DNA of 64,000 bases from JAUIET01 sp964352475 (GCA_964352475.1 CAYGSL010000012.1:34105-98104), one strand, 5' to 3'. Positions 1 to 9,987 are shown, numbered from the stretch's first letter. Numbers and translations are program-made. The notes: generated by a model not told the origin, from the sequence alone.

Positions 1-223
1 CTGACGAGAATTTATCAAGTATGGGAGAACCTACCCGCTGGCTTGGCGAATTGGCATCGAACAGTTCGGGGTGTTGCGCTTCCAGACCTTGCAGTTCACG
101 CAGTAGCCTGTCGTATTCGACATCAGGTATATCAGGTGCGTCGAGCACGTAGTAGAGATGGTTGTGCTGATGCAACTGTTCTCGCAGCTCATCTATGCGC
201 AAAGCCGCAGATGTTTCAGGCAT
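1..223 (-). CDS. ligA: NAD-dependent DNA ligase, N-terminal part (runs off left edge)
   Basis: Only the first 74 codons are present, starting at the ATG whose complement lies at 221-223. LigA seals nicks in duplex DNA using NAD+ during replication and repair. The visible part is the Ia domain that binds the NMN half of NAD+: HNHLYYVLD followed by VEYDRLLREL matches the family's conserved H-x-x-x-Y-Y and D-x-E-Y-D segments. The adenylated lysine lies beyond the edge. It follows zipA by 49 nt on the same strand, a pairing common in gammaproteobacteria. Confidence 0.93.
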   Translation of the reverse strand, partial: MPETSAALRIDELREQLHQHNHLYYVLDAPDIPDVEYDRLLRELQGLEAQHPELFDANSPSQRVGSPILDKFSS

Positions 224-272
224 GTGTTTTTACTCAGAAGTTAGGGAGCCCCTGAATAAAGATATTGAAGAT

Positions 273-1262
273 TTAGACAGACATCGTCAACTGTCTGCGC
301 TCGAATTCCTGAACCCTTGCTCGGTAGTGTTCCAAGGTCTGGGCAGTCATAGCGCTGCGCGCTTCATCCTTGAGTTCGCCGTCCAGATTTCTCGCGATAC
401 ATTTGGCGGTTTCCACCATGTAATCAAACGCCTTCAGTGGGTCTTCTGGTCCTGGCAAGCTGATAAAGAAACAAATGCCGGGCGTTTGAAACGATTCAAT
501 AGTGTTCAGATCAAACGTACCAGGCTCACTTATATTGGCCATACTGAACTGCACCGGGCCGGTTCCATTCTTGTATTCGTGGCGGTGAAAGATACTGCGC
601 TTGCCAAATCTCAAATCGCATGCAAGTAATATCTGCAAAAGATCGGCTCCATTAAAGCCAGCGTCATTTTTGGCAAGCACATAGACCGCCAGGAATTCGT
701 CAAAATACTCAACTTTGGGTTGCGGTGCGCGACGACTACTGCGGAAGCTTGTTACGCTCTCATCAGGTGTTTTAGCCGCCGTGGCTTTGGATTTGAATGA
801 GCTTGAGGTCTTTTCAAGCTTGGCGGCCGCTGCTTCATCATTGGCAGACCAGGCAGACTCCAACACGTCTATGTCAACCGCCTCGCCTACTCTTGGTTCA
901 ATACGGGCCGCATCTGGCTTCGCCGTGCTTTGTCCTACATTAGCCGCTATAGACTGCCGAACCTTGCTTTCAGCGCGATTCTTCGCCCGCGAATTGTTTT
1001 TGGCTTTGCTTGTTTTTTGCGCTGCCTGGGCAGATGAAGCGTGACCAGATTTCTCCGAGGGCGACACTACCCTGGGCTTGCTGACCTCACGATCAACCGG
1101 GTCTGAGTAGGAATCTTCGTCATAAACTCCGCCGCCCATTTTGAACGCAACGCGGATGTGATTGCGCCGTTCCGCGCGCATTTTTCGGATACCGTCCAGC
1201 AGTACTGCAACCAACAGAAGGACACCAATTACGATCATCCATTCGCGTATGCCGAGTTCCAC
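273..1262 (-). CDS. zipA: Cell division protein ZipA
   Basis: ZipA is an inner-membrane protein that tethers FtsZ to the membrane at the division site. The 329-residue product has the family layout: an N-terminal membrane helix (about residues 9-25, IVIGVLLLVAVLLDGI), a charged, Ala/Ser/Lys-rich linker (about 45-180), and a C-terminal FtsZ-binding domain (about 185-329) with VAFKMGGG upstream and ISEPGTFDL, GICFFISLPGP and MVETAKCIARNLDGEL in the domain. The start is GTG at 1262. It sits between smc (92 nt upstream) and ligA (49 nt downstream), all minus strand, consistent with one unit. ZipA is restricted to gammaproteobacteria, which supports the taxonomic placement. Confidence 0.95.
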   Translation of the reverse strand: MELGIREWMIVIGVLLLVAVLLDGIRKMRAERRNHIRVAFKMGGGVYDEDSYSDPVDREVSKPRVVSPSEKSGHASSAQAAQKTSKAKNNSRAKNRAESKVRQSIAANVGQSTAKPDAARIEPRVGEAVDIDVLESAWSANDEAAAAKLEKTSSSFKSKATAAKTPDESVTSFRSSRRAPQPKVEYFDEFLAVYVLAKNDAGFNGADLLQILLACDLRFGKRSIFHRHEYKNGTGPVQFSMANISEPGTFDLNTIESFQTPGICFFISLPGPEDPLKAFDYMVETAKCIARNLDGELKDEARSAMTAQTLEHYRARVQEFERRQLTMSV

Positions 1263-1354
1263 TTGATGCTAAGCCTCTGTTAAGCGCCTATAGGCTATGA
1301 AGGGCTTATGCTAATGCATATCGTCTATTTGCTGCAGAGATTAAGCGGTGAATA

Positions 1355-4300
1355 TTACACAGCGGCGAGCTGTACTGCTTCATCAACGTCAACGGTAACC
1401 AGGCGAGATACGCCCGCTTCGTGCATTGTGACGCCCATCAGCTGCTTCGCCATCTCCATCGCGATCTTATTATGAGAAATGTAGATAAACTGGATGGTCT
1501 TGGACATTTCTTCAACCATGCGCGCATAACGTGCCACATTGGCATCGTCCAGCGGCGCATCAACCTCGTCGAGCATGCAAAACGGTGCCGGACGCAGCTG
1601 GAATATAGAGAATACCAGGGCAATTGCCGTCAGCGCTTTTTCGCCACCTGATAGCAAATGAATTGTGCTATTTCGTTTGCCCGGCGGTCTGGCCATAATT
1701 GCGATACCGGTATCGAGCAAATCTTCACCGGTCATTTCAAGATACGCATGACCACCTCCAAATACACGCGGGAACAGCTCACCCAGCCCTTTGTTGATAG
1801 CGTCAAAGGTTTCTTTAAAACGGCTTCGCGTTTCTTTGTCAATTTTGCGGATCGCATTTTCAAGTGTGGAGAGCGCGGCTTGCAGCTCATCATTCTGTGC
1901 GTCCAGGTAGGTCTTGCGTTCTAACTGCTGATCGTACTCTTCAATCGCAGCCAGATTAATGGCACCCAGGCGCTGGATGCGGTTGCCTACACGCTCCAGT
2001 TGCTGCTGCCATTCCTGCAGTTCAGCCTCGTCCGGCAGACCGGCGATTACATCCTGCAGTTCGTGCTGGCCTTCTTGCAACTGTTCAACCAGACCTTCCT
2101 GGCGAACTTGCAAGGTCTGGGTTTTAAGGCGCATTTGCTCAAGCTCTTCGCGCTGTTTCTGCACAGCTTTCTCAGCGGTCTGGCGCTTTTCGTCCAACTC
2201 TCGCATGGCGGATTCCGCCTCTTCCAATGTGCGCCTTGCGCCATTGAGCTCTTCTTCTACGGCCAGTCGTTGTTCCAGCTTGGTTTGCAAGGCAGCATTG
2301 CTTTCTTGCATCGGTGCTTCTGATTCTGCCAGGGCATCATCCAGGCTGGTTTGCCTGCTGCCCAGCTGTTCAATCTGAACATCCATGCGTGCAATAGATT
2401 GTTGCAACGCCGCTATTGCGGAGCGCAATGTTTGGCACTTTATGGCTTGCTCGTGGTGCTGATCCTTGCGCTGCCTGGACTGATCGCGGGCCTGATCCAA
2501 CTCGCCGCGCAGCGCGTCACGCTGCGTTAGAAGCTGATTTCGCTGCTCATCATTGGCGGCCATTGCGTCCAGGGCTTCCTGCAACTTTGAACGAGCGTCA
2601 GATAATCGACTGCCTTCTTCGTCGAACTGGCCTTTGTTGTCCAGCAATTCCGCTGTTGCTCTTTCCTTTCTCAGGGCAAACTCTTCCAGGCGAACCCGCT
2701 TGGCACTGATACGTGCCCGCGTCTCACCCTGGGCTCTGGCCGTATCCGCCAGGCGTCGTTGTTGATTATCCAGAGCCTGCTCTTGATCCAGCAAGTGACT
2801 GCCTAAATCAGCTAATTCAGCTTGCAGTACTTGCTCTTTCTGCTCATTTTCTTCAACTTCCAGCTGCAGACCTTGCAACTCGGCCTGTCGCGCGATAACG
2901 CCAGCTTGCGCGTCTTCATCCCGTGCAAGTCGCATCCAGCTGCGACCAAGCCAGATACCGTCTCGGGTAATAATCGATTCGCCGTCAGCAAGCGAAGCGC
3001 GCTGTTGCAAAGCCGCAGACAAATCTTCGGCAACCCGCACACCGTGCAAAAGTTCGTGCATGCGGGAATCAACGTCGCCGCTTAGTTTGGCCAGCATGGT
3101 GAAGTCATTCGATGCTGCAGCCACCGAGCTCGCGGCCGTCGAATTTTCCAATAACACCAGGCTGCCAGAATCAAGCTGTGGCAATTCAGCGGCAAACTCG
3201 TCGATTGAGTTGACATCAACTGCTTGAAGATAACTGCCCAATACAGTTTCCAACGCCGTTTCCCAGCCAGAATCAACGGCTATCGTTTCACCAAGACGAC
3301 TTGCGGTAGCCAAACCCTTTGTTTGCAACCATTCGGCCGTGGCAGTATTTTTCTGACCAAGAGCCGCTTGCTGTAGGGCCTCGAGAGAGGCTTGCTTGCC
3401 GCGCCGTGACTGCAATTGCGTTCGAAGGCTGCTCAGCTCGGAGTTTCTCTCTTGCACGCGCCGGCGTTTACCTTCAATGTCATGCATCAACTGCTCGTTT
3501 TCTTCGGTCAATTGCTGCACTGCAAGCTCTGCGGTAGCCAATTCCGAGTCCAGTTGAACCAGGTCACGCTCGTCACCGTCAGTGACCAGACTGCTGCGTT
3601 CATGCTCCAGTTTTTCGATTCTTTGCTGCAAGCTGCCCTGCGATTGCTCAATATGTTTTATTCTGGACTGCTCTACCTCGGCGGCTTGTGATGCTTTTGC
3701 TGCACCCTGATTAAATTCATCCCAAACACTTTGCCACTCATGCATTTTCGCTTCGGTGGATTGCAACTGCTGTCGAGATTCTTGCTCCAATTGCTGCAAT
3801 TCATTCAGTTGTGGCTCTAATAAGCCCAGCTCTGCGATATTACTGTCCAGTGTCGCTTTATCCTGGTTTAGCTCAAGGTCAATCTCTTCACGACTACTTG
3901 AAATTTGCCGCAAATCTACCGTCAGTTGTTGCAAGCGATCCTTTTGATGCGCAATGGTTTGCTCGATGCGGGCTATATCTGCTCCCAAACTGTAGTAGCG
4001 GCTTTGAATTTCGTTAAAGGTCTCATTGCAATCCGTAAGCTGCTGTCGATTCTTCTCTATGTCGGTGTCGATCGCTCGCTGCTGGGCAATACCGGCTTCC
4101 AGCTGCAGTTCGCCCTGAGTGATTGCCTCACGCTGTATCGCGTTTTCCGCCTCCAGCGCCTGCCATTGCATGGCTTGCACCTGAGATTTCAGACGGCGTT
4201 CGTCTATTTTGAACTCTTTGTACTTTGCCGCAGCCTCTGACTGGCGCTTCAAAGTGCGCAGCTGCTTGTCCAGTTCTTCACGAATGTCTTCCAGCCGTGA

Positions 4301-4873
4301 TAAATTTTCACGGGTTTGGCGAATACGGCTTTCAGTCTCCCGGCGCCGCTCCTTATATTTGGAGATGCCTGCGGCTTCCTCTACGTACACCCGCAGTTCT
4401 TCGGGCTTGGCATCAATCAGCCGGGAAATCATGCCCTGCTCTATGATTGCGTAGCTTCGCGGACCTAAGCCGGTACCCAGAAAGATGTCAGTAATATCAC
4501 GCCGACGGCATTTGGTGCCGTTCAGGTAGTACTGCGAAGTACCTTCTCTGATAACCTTACGGCGAATTGAAATTTCGTTATAACTGGCTAAATCACCGGT
4601 CAGGCGTGTATCGGTATTGTCAAACACCAATTCAATCGACGCCTGCCCTATTGGCTTGCGTGCCGACGAACCATTAAAAATCACATCGGCCATTGATTCA
4701 CCACGCAAGTTCTTGGCGGAGCTTTCACCCATCACCCATCGAACCGCATCGATGATATTGGATTTACCGCAGCCATTGGGACCAACGATCGCACATAAAT
4801 TGCTGGGGAACTGCACTGTTGTTGGGTCCACGAACGATTTGAACCCGGCCAGTTTGATACACTTTAACCGCAT
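1355..4873 (-). CDS. smc: Chromosome segregation protein SMC
   Basis: SMC is a DNA-organising ATPase that works as a dimer with ScpA and ScpB. The 1172-residue protein is full length. The N-terminal head has Walker A GPNGCGKSN at residues 31-39. Long coiled coils flank a hinge at roughly 510-640. The C-terminal head carries the ABC signature LLSGGEKAL and Walker B FCMLDEVDAPLDDAN. The start is ATG at 4873. This lineage uses Smc-ScpAB rather than the enteric MukBEF; scpAB are not in the window. A TATAAT hexamer lies 34 nt upstream. Confidence 0.97.
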   Translation of the reverse strand: MRLKCIKLAGFKSFVDPTTVQFPSNLCAIVGPNGCGKSNIIDAVRWVMGESSAKNLRGESMADVIFNGSSARKPIGQASIELVFDNTDTRLTGDLASYNEISIRRKVIREGTSQYYLNGTKCRRRDITDIFLGTGLGPRSYAIIEQGMISRLIDAKPEELRVYVEEAAGISKYKERRRETESRIRQTRENLSRLEDIREELDKQLRTLKRQSEAAAKYKEFKIDERRLKSQVQAMQWQALEAENAIQREAITQGELQLEAGIAQQRAIDTDIEKNRQQLTDCNETFNEIQSRYYSLGADIARIEQTIAHQKDRLQQLTVDLRQISSSREEIDLELNQDKATLDSNIAELGLLEPQLNELQQLEQESRQQLQSTEAKMHEWQSVWDEFNQGAAKASQAAEVEQSRIKHIEQSQGSLQQRIEKLEHERSSLVTDGDERDLVQLDSELATAELAVQQLTEENEQLMHDIEGKRRRVQERNSELSSLRTQLQSRRGKQASLEALQQAALGQKNTATAEWLQTKGLATASRLGETIAVDSGWETALETVLGSYLQAVDVNSIDEFAAELPQLDSGSLVLLENSTAASSVAAASNDFTMLAKLSGDVDSRMHELLHGVRVAEDLSAALQQRASLADGESIITRDGIWLGRSWMRLARDEDAQAGVIARQAELQGLQLEVEENEQKEQVLQAELADLGSHLLDQEQALDNQQRRLADTARAQGETRARISAKRVRLEEFALRKERATAELLDNKGQFDEEGSRLSDARSKLQEALDAMAANDEQRNQLLTQRDALRGELDQARDQSRQRKDQHHEQAIKCQTLRSAIAALQQSIARMDVQIEQLGSRQTSLDDALAESEAPMQESNAALQTKLEQRLAVEEELNGARRTLEEAESAMRELDEKRQTAEKAVQKQREELEQMRLKTQTLQVRQEGLVEQLQEGQHELQDVIAGLPDEAELQEWQQQLERVGNRIQRLGAINLAAIEEYDQQLERKTYLDAQNDELQAALSTLENAIRKIDKETRSRFKETFDAINKGLGELFPRVFGGGHAYLEMTGEDLLDTGIAIMARPPGKRNSTIHLLSGGEKALTAIALVFSIFQLRPAPFCMLDEVDAPLDDANVARYARMVEEMSKTIQFIYISHNKIAMEMAKQLMGVTMHEAGVSRLVTVDVDEAVQLAAV

Positions 4874-4906
4874 ACTTTACTTAAACTTTATTACGTAACT
4901 ATTTGA

Positions 4907-4937
4907 ATTATAAAGCAAAAGTGCTTATTCGACACAA
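4907..4937 (-). promoter_or_regulatory. Candidate sigma-70 promoter for smc-zipA-ligA
   Basis: In the 138-nt gap between ccmI and smc, a perfect -10 hexamer TATAAT (complement of 4907-4912) lies 34 nt before the smc ATG. The best -35 is TTGTGT (complement of 4932-4937), but the 19-nt spacer is long. The -10 is convincing, the -35 is not. Confidence 0.3.
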
Positions 4938-5011
4938 GCGCCTTCAGCTCTGACCTGGAAGCTCAGTAGTGTATCTTGTTTGCTAGTTCGCGGGAACCGA
5001 TCAATGCTTAT

Positions 5012-6265
5012 TCATTGCAATTGATCGTTAATATGCAGACTGACAGGCGCCGTTATGGTGTCTCGCTTGAGCGCACCAGAGCTCGCCTGCCAATCGCCTT
5101 TTTGAGCGCTTGCACTGCCCGATACGGATACTCTGGCGAGCAACTCTACGTCTTCAAACATGGACAGTTTCATCGCCGGCATCATTGCCATAGCGTCGCT
5201 TAAGGTGACAGTCAGTGGTAGATCACCCAGCGTCTTTCTGGCGATTGCCAACGGCATTTTTGGCCCGTTGGCTGCGCGCGCATAGATGAAAACAGCGGTG
5301 CTATCGGGTAAACCGATATCCGTTGCTGCTGTGACTGACACAGTGATTCCAGGCCCTTGCTCATTCTCAGCCTCTGCAGCTGCGGCTTGTCTTATCTCGC
5401 TATCAGTCGTTTTGTTCAGCTCGTCTCGGGCGCGCTGCCGCGCGGTGGATATGAGCTGGTATTGCTGACTACCTGGTCGCAGGCCCGACAGTAGCTGCGA
5501 CCAGGCCTTTTCTGCAGCGGCGAAATCACCTGTTTCGAACGCATTCATGCCAACCAGACTTAAGGCTGTTCGCTGGTGAGGGTTAATCGCGGTCGCGCGC
5601 TGCAAGGCTTGCGCGGCGTCAGCGGTCATCTTACGCCCGGCACTGAGATACAAAGCCTGCCCGTACTGAGCCCAAAGATCCGCATTTTCGGCATCAACCG
5701 TTAGCAGCTGTTGATACGAAGAAACGGCTTCCGGGTAACGCTGCAATTCAGTCTGGATTTGAGCCTGAAGAAACAACCACCCAGGTTTGTCTTCACGTTG
5801 TTTGCCCAGCTGTTCAATTCTGGGCAACAATTCAATCAATTCACTGCGCCGTTGCTCAGCAGTCATCTCGCTAGTTGCGGCGAAGCTGTCGATTTTTTGC
5901 TGTACTTCAAAATCGCCACGATACCCCAGCGAGGAATAGATCCACACGGCAAAACCCAGTAATGCAAGCGCAGCGACAAGTAGTACTGGCCTGGCGACTG
6001 AAGAACGGTTTGAGTGCGTTTCAGCTTGTGCAATGCCATTAAACTGAGTGAGCAGCTCTGCCTCAATGGATTGAAATTGTTCTGTATTTATAAGGCCTTC
6101 ATCGCATTCCCGCTGCAACTCTGCCAGTTGCTCGGCGAGAACCTGGCGATTGTAAGCCGCTCTGGCGACGTCACCGCCTTGCCTGGAGGTTTTGCTGGAA
6201 TGCAGCAGCCATGGCAAAAGTACAAACACCAGGGCAGAGACGGCTAGCGCGCTGAAAACTATCAC
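5012..6265 (-). CDS. ccmI: Cytochrome c maturation protein CcmI (CycH)
   Basis: CcmI delivers apocytochrome c to the CcmF-CcmH haem ligation complex. The 417-residue product has two N-terminal membrane helices (about 1-20 and 95-115) separated by a basic cytoplasmic loop, then a periplasmic region with TPR-like helices (about 150-290, for example LWAQYGQALYLSAGRKMTADA) and a beta-rich C-terminal domain. It is the last gene of the ccm operon; its GTG start overlaps the ccmH stop by 4 nt, implying translational coupling. The length is usual for gammaproteobacterial CcmI. Confidence 0.9.
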   Translation of the reverse strand: MIVFSALAVSALVFVLLPWLLHSSKTSRQGGDVARAAYNRQVLAEQLAELQRECDEGLINTEQFQSIEAELLTQFNGIAQAETHSNRSSVARPVLLVAALALLGFAVWIYSSLGYRGDFEVQQKIDSFAATSEMTAEQRRSELIELLPRIEQLGKQREDKPGWLFLQAQIQTELQRYPEAVSSYQQLLTVDAENADLWAQYGQALYLSAGRKMTADAAQALQRATAINPHQRTALSLVGMNAFETGDFAAAEKAWSQLLSGLRPGSQQYQLISTARQRARDELNKTTDSEIRQAAAAEAENEQGPGITVSVTAATDIGLPDSTAVFIYARAANGPKMPLAIARKTLGDLPLTVTLSDAMAMMPAMKLSMFEDVELLARVSVSGSASAQKGDWQASSGALKRDTITAPVSLHINDQLQ

Positions 6266-6819
6266 TTGCTACACAACTTTTCGTGTTTTGCCTGAGAAAC
6301 GCTTGTACTGTCGCTGGCGTTATTTTCGCGTAAACCCATCAGTTCTTTTCTCACAGCATCCAGTTCAACATTTGACAAGCTTGCCCCATCATTTGTGGCA
6401 GCCTGGCGTCTTACCATGGTCACAAGAATCGCCAGGCCGAGTAGGAGGAACACAATAGGTGCAAACCATAGCACGGAGGTTGCTTTGTTAACTGGCGGCT
6501 CATACAAAATGAAATTACCGTAGCGACTTTGCATGAAATCGATAATCTGCTGATCGGTATAGTCTTCGCTGATAAGCCTATGCAGCTCTCTGCGCAAGTC
6601 GGTTGCAATACCCGCATTTGAACCATTCAGGTTCTGGTTTTGACACATTGGGCAGCGCAGAACTTTAGAGAAATGCTGGTAGCGCAAACGCTCTGCATCC
6701 GTATTAAAGTCGAAAGGCATGATGGCGCTGGAGGAATCTTGTGCTGACACTTTGCTCGCCAGGACTACGGCGATCAGTGCAAGCATCGTAATGAGGCTTG
6801 TTACGATAAACTGTTTCAC
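6262..6819 (-). CDS. ccmH: Cytochrome c maturation protein CcmH, thioredoxin-like subunit
   Basis: CcmH is a membrane-anchored periplasmic thiol oxidoreductase that keeps the CxxCH cysteines of apocytochrome c reduced for haem attachment. The 185-residue product has an N-terminal signal/anchor (about 7-25), the family motif LRCPMCQNQNL with Cys56 and Cys59, the segment FMQSRYGNFILYEPP, and a C-terminal membrane helix (about 115-137). This is the short single-domain form; the TPR part is the separate gene ccmI. The GTG start overlaps ccmG, and the stop overlaps ccmI. Confidence 0.95.
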   Translation of the reverse strand: MKQFIVTSLITMLALIAVVLASKVSAQDSSSAIMPFDFNTDAERLRYQHFSKVLRCPMCQNQNLNGSNAGIATDLRRELHRLISEDYTDQQIIDFMQSRYGNFILYEPPVNKATSVLWFAPIVFLLLGLAILVTMVRRQAATNDGASLSNVELDAVRKELMGLRENNASDSTSVSQAKHEKLCSK

Positions 6820-7352
6820 TGTTCAGCCCTCAGCTGCTGCAGCAATGGCTCCATCGTGCCAGACCACACTTTGTCATCAACAATTCCAATGTGACGAAGT
6901 CGAATGCGTCCTTTACTATCGAACACGAACGTTTCCGGCGCACCCGCCACACCCAGATCAATACCAAGCCGACCACTTCTGTCAACAATATTAAAACGAT
7001 ACGGGTTGCCAAATTCGCCTAACCACTTCTGCGCATCAATAATTTCGTTCTTGTAGTTGAGGCCGTACACTGGCACACCGTATTCTTCGGCAATCTTTGT
7101 AAGAAAAGGATGTTCAATACGGCAAGCGAAACACCAGCTGGCCCACACGTTTAACAGCCCGGGCTCACCGATGAGGTCTTTGGGTGTCAGAGTTCTCGCT
7201 GGATCATGCAACTCCGGCAGCTCGAACTCAGGAATATGTTTGTCTATCAATGCTGAGGGCAGGTATTCCGGGTCTTCACCTAGCCGCCCAAACAGCAAAG
7301 CGGCCAACAGCGCAAATATCAGTAAGGGCAGAAACAGTTTTAAACGCTGCAC
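6816..7352 (-). CDS. ccmG: Thiol:disulfide interchange protein CcmG (DsbE)
   Basis: A membrane-tethered periplasmic thioredoxin-fold reductase in cytochrome c assembly. The 178-residue product has an N-terminal anchor (about 5-23) and the active site ASWCFACRIE with Cys74 and Cys77. The acidic and proline features typical of DsbE follow, including VAGAPETFV with the cis-Pro. The GTG start has a good Shine-Dalgarno, GGGGAG, seven nt upstream. It overlaps ccmH by 4 nt and follows ccmF by 15 nt. Confidence 0.95.
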   Translation of the reverse strand: MQRLKLFLPLLIFALLAALLFGRLGEDPEYLPSALIDKHIPEFELPELHDPARTLTPKDLIGEPGLLNVWASWCFACRIEHPFLTKIAEEYGVPVYGLNYKNEIIDAQKWLGEFGNPYRFNIVDRSGRLGIDLGVAGAPETFVFDSKGRIRLRHIGIVDDKVWSGTMEPLLQQLRAEQ

Positions 7353-7367
7353 GTGCTTGCTCCCCGC

Positions 7368-9356
7368 CTAGCCGGCATTTTGCGCTAACGCGGCTGAGTG
7401 TTCGCTTGGTACCGTTGTGGTAGATCGAGCTCGTCGATAGCGCTTATCCATCACTGCAACAATCCCACCCAGGCCCATCAACAGAGCGCCCAACCACAGT
7501 AATCTCACATAAGCCTTGTGATGCACACGCACGGCCCAGGCTTCTGCCGATAACTTCTCACCCAACGCGACGTATACGTCGCGGGTAAGACCTGCATCTA
7601 TCGCCGCTTCCGTCATAACATTTTGCTCGACCGGGTAGCGGCGTTTTTCAGGGCGTAAAATAGTAAGCGTTTCGCCATTTTCTCTGAGCTCGAAACGCAC
7701 ATATTGAGCCAGATAGTTGTCCACTCTTTCTTCGCCGTCATCCAGGTAAGTTAAGGTGTAGGGACCACTGGCAACGCTGTCGCCAGGCTGCATCCTCAGG
7801 TCTTGTTCGCTACTGTAATGACTGGTCAACACGACTCCCAGCGCAGTTATGGCCATACCAAGATGACCAAGCAACATGCCAAGATGACTGGCCCGCAGAC
7901 GTTGCCACTTTAATCTGGATTCACTCTTACTGTAGATAGCGCTATAGGTATGCATGAACGCCGTCACTATTATCCACGCACTTAACAGTACACCCAGGGC
8001 CACGGGAAAATGATACTCGCCAGGGAATAACAACGGACTTATAACGCCGAGTACAGTACACACTATCGCTGCGGAAACCAGTGGCCGGAACAATTGCTGC
8101 TGACTGGTAGATTTCCAGCGTGCTCTTGGTCCAAGCCCCATCAACGCAAACAACAGGGCCATTAGTGGTACGAACAGAGTATTAAAATAGGGTGGGCCAA
8201 CCGAGTAACGGCCCTGCCCCAGCGCGTCCATTAACAAGGGGAACAATGTGCCAAGCAATACGGTGAGCATGGCAACTACTAACACTACGTTGTTTAACAA
8301 CAGTAAGAATTCCCGCGAAAGGTATGAAAACTGCACATGGGATTTTACGGTTGGTACCCTAAGCGCATAGAGCGTCAGCGAACCACCAATCACTGCACAC
8401 AGGAACAGTAAGATAAAGAAACCACGCTCCGGGTCGCTGGCAAATGCGTGTACCGAGGTCAGCACCCCTGATCGAACCAGAAAAGTGCCCAGCAAGCTCA
8501 GAGAAAACGTGGTAATTGCCAGCAACACAGTCCAGCCTTTAAAAACGCCTCTCTTTTCTGTGACCGCCAGTGAATGGATCAGTGCGGTGCCTGCCAGCCA
8601 AGGCATAAACGACGCATTTTCCACCGGATCCCAAAACCACCAGCCACCCCATCCCAGTTCGTAATACGCCCACCAGCTGCCCAGTGCGATGCCTACCGTC
8701 AGGAAAGACCAGGCCATATTGGTCCATGGTCTGGTCCAACGTGCCCAGGCGGAATCAAGTTGGCCGGTACTAAGTGCGGCAATCGCAAATGCAAAAGCCA
8801 CTGAGAAACCCACATAACCGATGTAGAGAAGCGGCGGATGAATGATCAGGCCTATGTCTTGCAACAGCGGATTAAGATCATTGCCGTCTTGCGGTACGTT
8901 TGGAAACAAACGCTCAAAGGGGTTAGAGGTCAGCAGGGAAAACAGAATAAAGCCAACCCCGATCATGCCCATAATGGACAATACCCTGGCTAAAATATCA
9001 ATTGGCAATTGCCTGCTAAACATGGCAACAGCCAGAGTCCAACTGGCGTGAATCAGTATCCACAGCAGTATGGAACCTTCATGGTTACCCCACACGGCGG
9101 AGAGCTTGAAATGCATGGGCAGCAAGGAATTGGAGTTCTGCGCCACGGTGATCACGGAGAAATCATCAACCGCAAACGACCAGGCGAGACCAATAAAACT
9201 CACCAAGGCAAAAATGAACTGCCCGGTAGCCAGACTCCTAGCGGTCATCATCAGCTGTTGATCACCTCTGATAGCGCCTAGTAAAGGCAGCGCCGCTAAC
9301 AGTACTGACAGACACAAAGCCAATACCAGGCTGAAATGGGCGTATTCAGGAATCAT
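7368..9356 (-). CDS. ccmF: Cytochrome c haem lyase subunit CcmF
   Basis: CcmF is the integral membrane core of the haem ligation complex that takes haem from CcmE and attaches it to apocytochrome c. The 662-residue product is polytopic throughout and has the haem-handling tryptophan-rich motif GWGGWWFWDPVENASFMPW at about residues 235-255. Periplasmic His-containing loops surround it. It is 2 nt downstream of ccmE and 15 nt upstream of ccmG. The length matches the family. Confidence 0.96.
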   Translation of the reverse strand: MIPEYAHFSLVLALCLSVLLAALPLLGAIRGDQQLMMTARSLATGQFIFALVSFIGLAWSFAVDDFSVITVAQNSNSLLPMHFKLSAVWGNHEGSILLWILIHASWTLAVAMFSRQLPIDILARVLSIMGMIGVGFILFSLLTSNPFERLFPNVPQDGNDLNPLLQDIGLIIHPPLLYIGYVGFSVAFAFAIAALSTGQLDSAWARWTRPWTNMAWSFLTVGIALGSWWAYYELGWGGWWFWDPVENASFMPWLAGTALIHSLAVTEKRGVFKGWTVLLAITTFSLSLLGTFLVRSGVLTSVHAFASDPERGFFILLFLCAVIGGSLTLYALRVPTVKSHVQFSYLSREFLLLLNNVVLVVAMLTVLLGTLFPLLMDALGQGRYSVGPPYFNTLFVPLMALLFALMGLGPRARWKSTSQQQLFRPLVSAAIVCTVLGVISPLLFPGEYHFPVALGVLLSAWIIVTAFMHTYSAIYSKSESRLKWQRLRASHLGMLLGHLGMAITALGVVLTSHYSSEQDLRMQPGDSVASGPYTLTYLDDGEERVDNYLAQYVRFELRENGETLTILRPEKRRYPVEQNVMTEAAIDAGLTRDVYVALGEKLSAEAWAVRVHHKAYVRLLWLGALLMGLGGIVAVMDKRYRRARSTTTVPSEHSAALAQNAG

Positions 9357-9358
9357 GA

Positions 9359-9805
9359 CTAATACTCTGCCTCACCACTGGAACCGGGCTTCTTTAAGGT
9401 TTCCGCCACTTCCGGAGGCATGTAGTTTTCATCATGCTTGGCCAATACTTCGCTGGCTTCAAATTCCCCATCTTCAGACAATTTACCAGCCACTACCACA
9501 CCGGCGCCCTCAGCAAACATGTCCGGCAAAATACCATCATATTTAACAATCAGATCTGCTGCGTAATCGGTAACGACAAACCTTACCTGTAAATTTTCCT
9601 CGCTACGCTGCACGCTGCCCTCTCGCACCATGCCGCCCGCTCGAATCTGCTGGCCAACAGCTACTTTGCCGGCCGCGATATCCGCCGGGGGATAAAACAG
9701 GTTAATGTTTTCGCGCAATGCATACAGCAATAAGCCAACAGCAATCGCGACTGCAAGCAGCACAAAAAGAATAATTTGCAAACGTTGTTTACGTAGAGGA
9801 TGCAT
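9359..9805 (-). CDS. ccmE: Cytochrome c maturation haem chaperone CcmE
   Basis: CcmE carries haem covalently in the periplasm between CcmC and CcmF. The 148-residue product has an N-terminal membrane anchor (about 9-29), an OB-fold beta domain, and the haem-binding motif KHDENYMPP with His124 and Tyr128, the normal H-x-x-x-Y form. The ATG start lies inside the end of ccmD (17-nt overlap). Confidence 0.96.
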   Translation of the reverse strand: MHPLRKQRLQIILFVLLAVAIAVGLLLYALRENINLFYPPADIAAGKVAVGQQIRAGGMVREGSVQRSEENLQVRFVVTDYAADLIVKYDGILPDMFAEGAGVVVAGKLSEDGEFEASEVLAKHDENYMPPEVAETLKKPGSSGEAEY

Positions 9806-9977
9806 GATTTTTACTGCTGATTTTCTTACGCAATTGCGTGATCAAGGCTGATTTTCTGCGGCGGTGGGCAAGCGCAAAAAGAGTAAATGTCAGAACACAT
9901 ACACCATAGGCCAACCACACATAAAAGCCATGCCCACCCATGTTGATAAAGTCACTGATCGAATCGAAATACCACAT
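9789..9977 (-). CDS. ccmD: Haem exporter subunit CcmD
   Basis: A 62-residue single-helix protein that stabilises the CcmABC-CcmE complex and helps release holo-CcmE. The start was placed at the ATG at 9977, because earlier codons in frame lie inside the end of ccmC and are not conserved. The product begins MWYFDSISDFINMGGHGFYV, which is the family signature (acidic N-terminus, M-G-G-H, then a helix at about 18-38), and ends in a basic tail. It is 10 nt downstream of ccmC and overlaps ccmE. Confidence 0.9.
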   Translation of the reverse strand: MWYFDSISDFINMGGHGFYVWLAYGVCVLTFTLFALAHRRRKSALITQLRKKISSKNHASST

Positions 9978-9987
9978 TGTCAGATAA

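Noticed and set aside
195..629. 144-codon plus-strand frame
   Set aside because: Antisense to zipA and ligA; shadow of the real genes.
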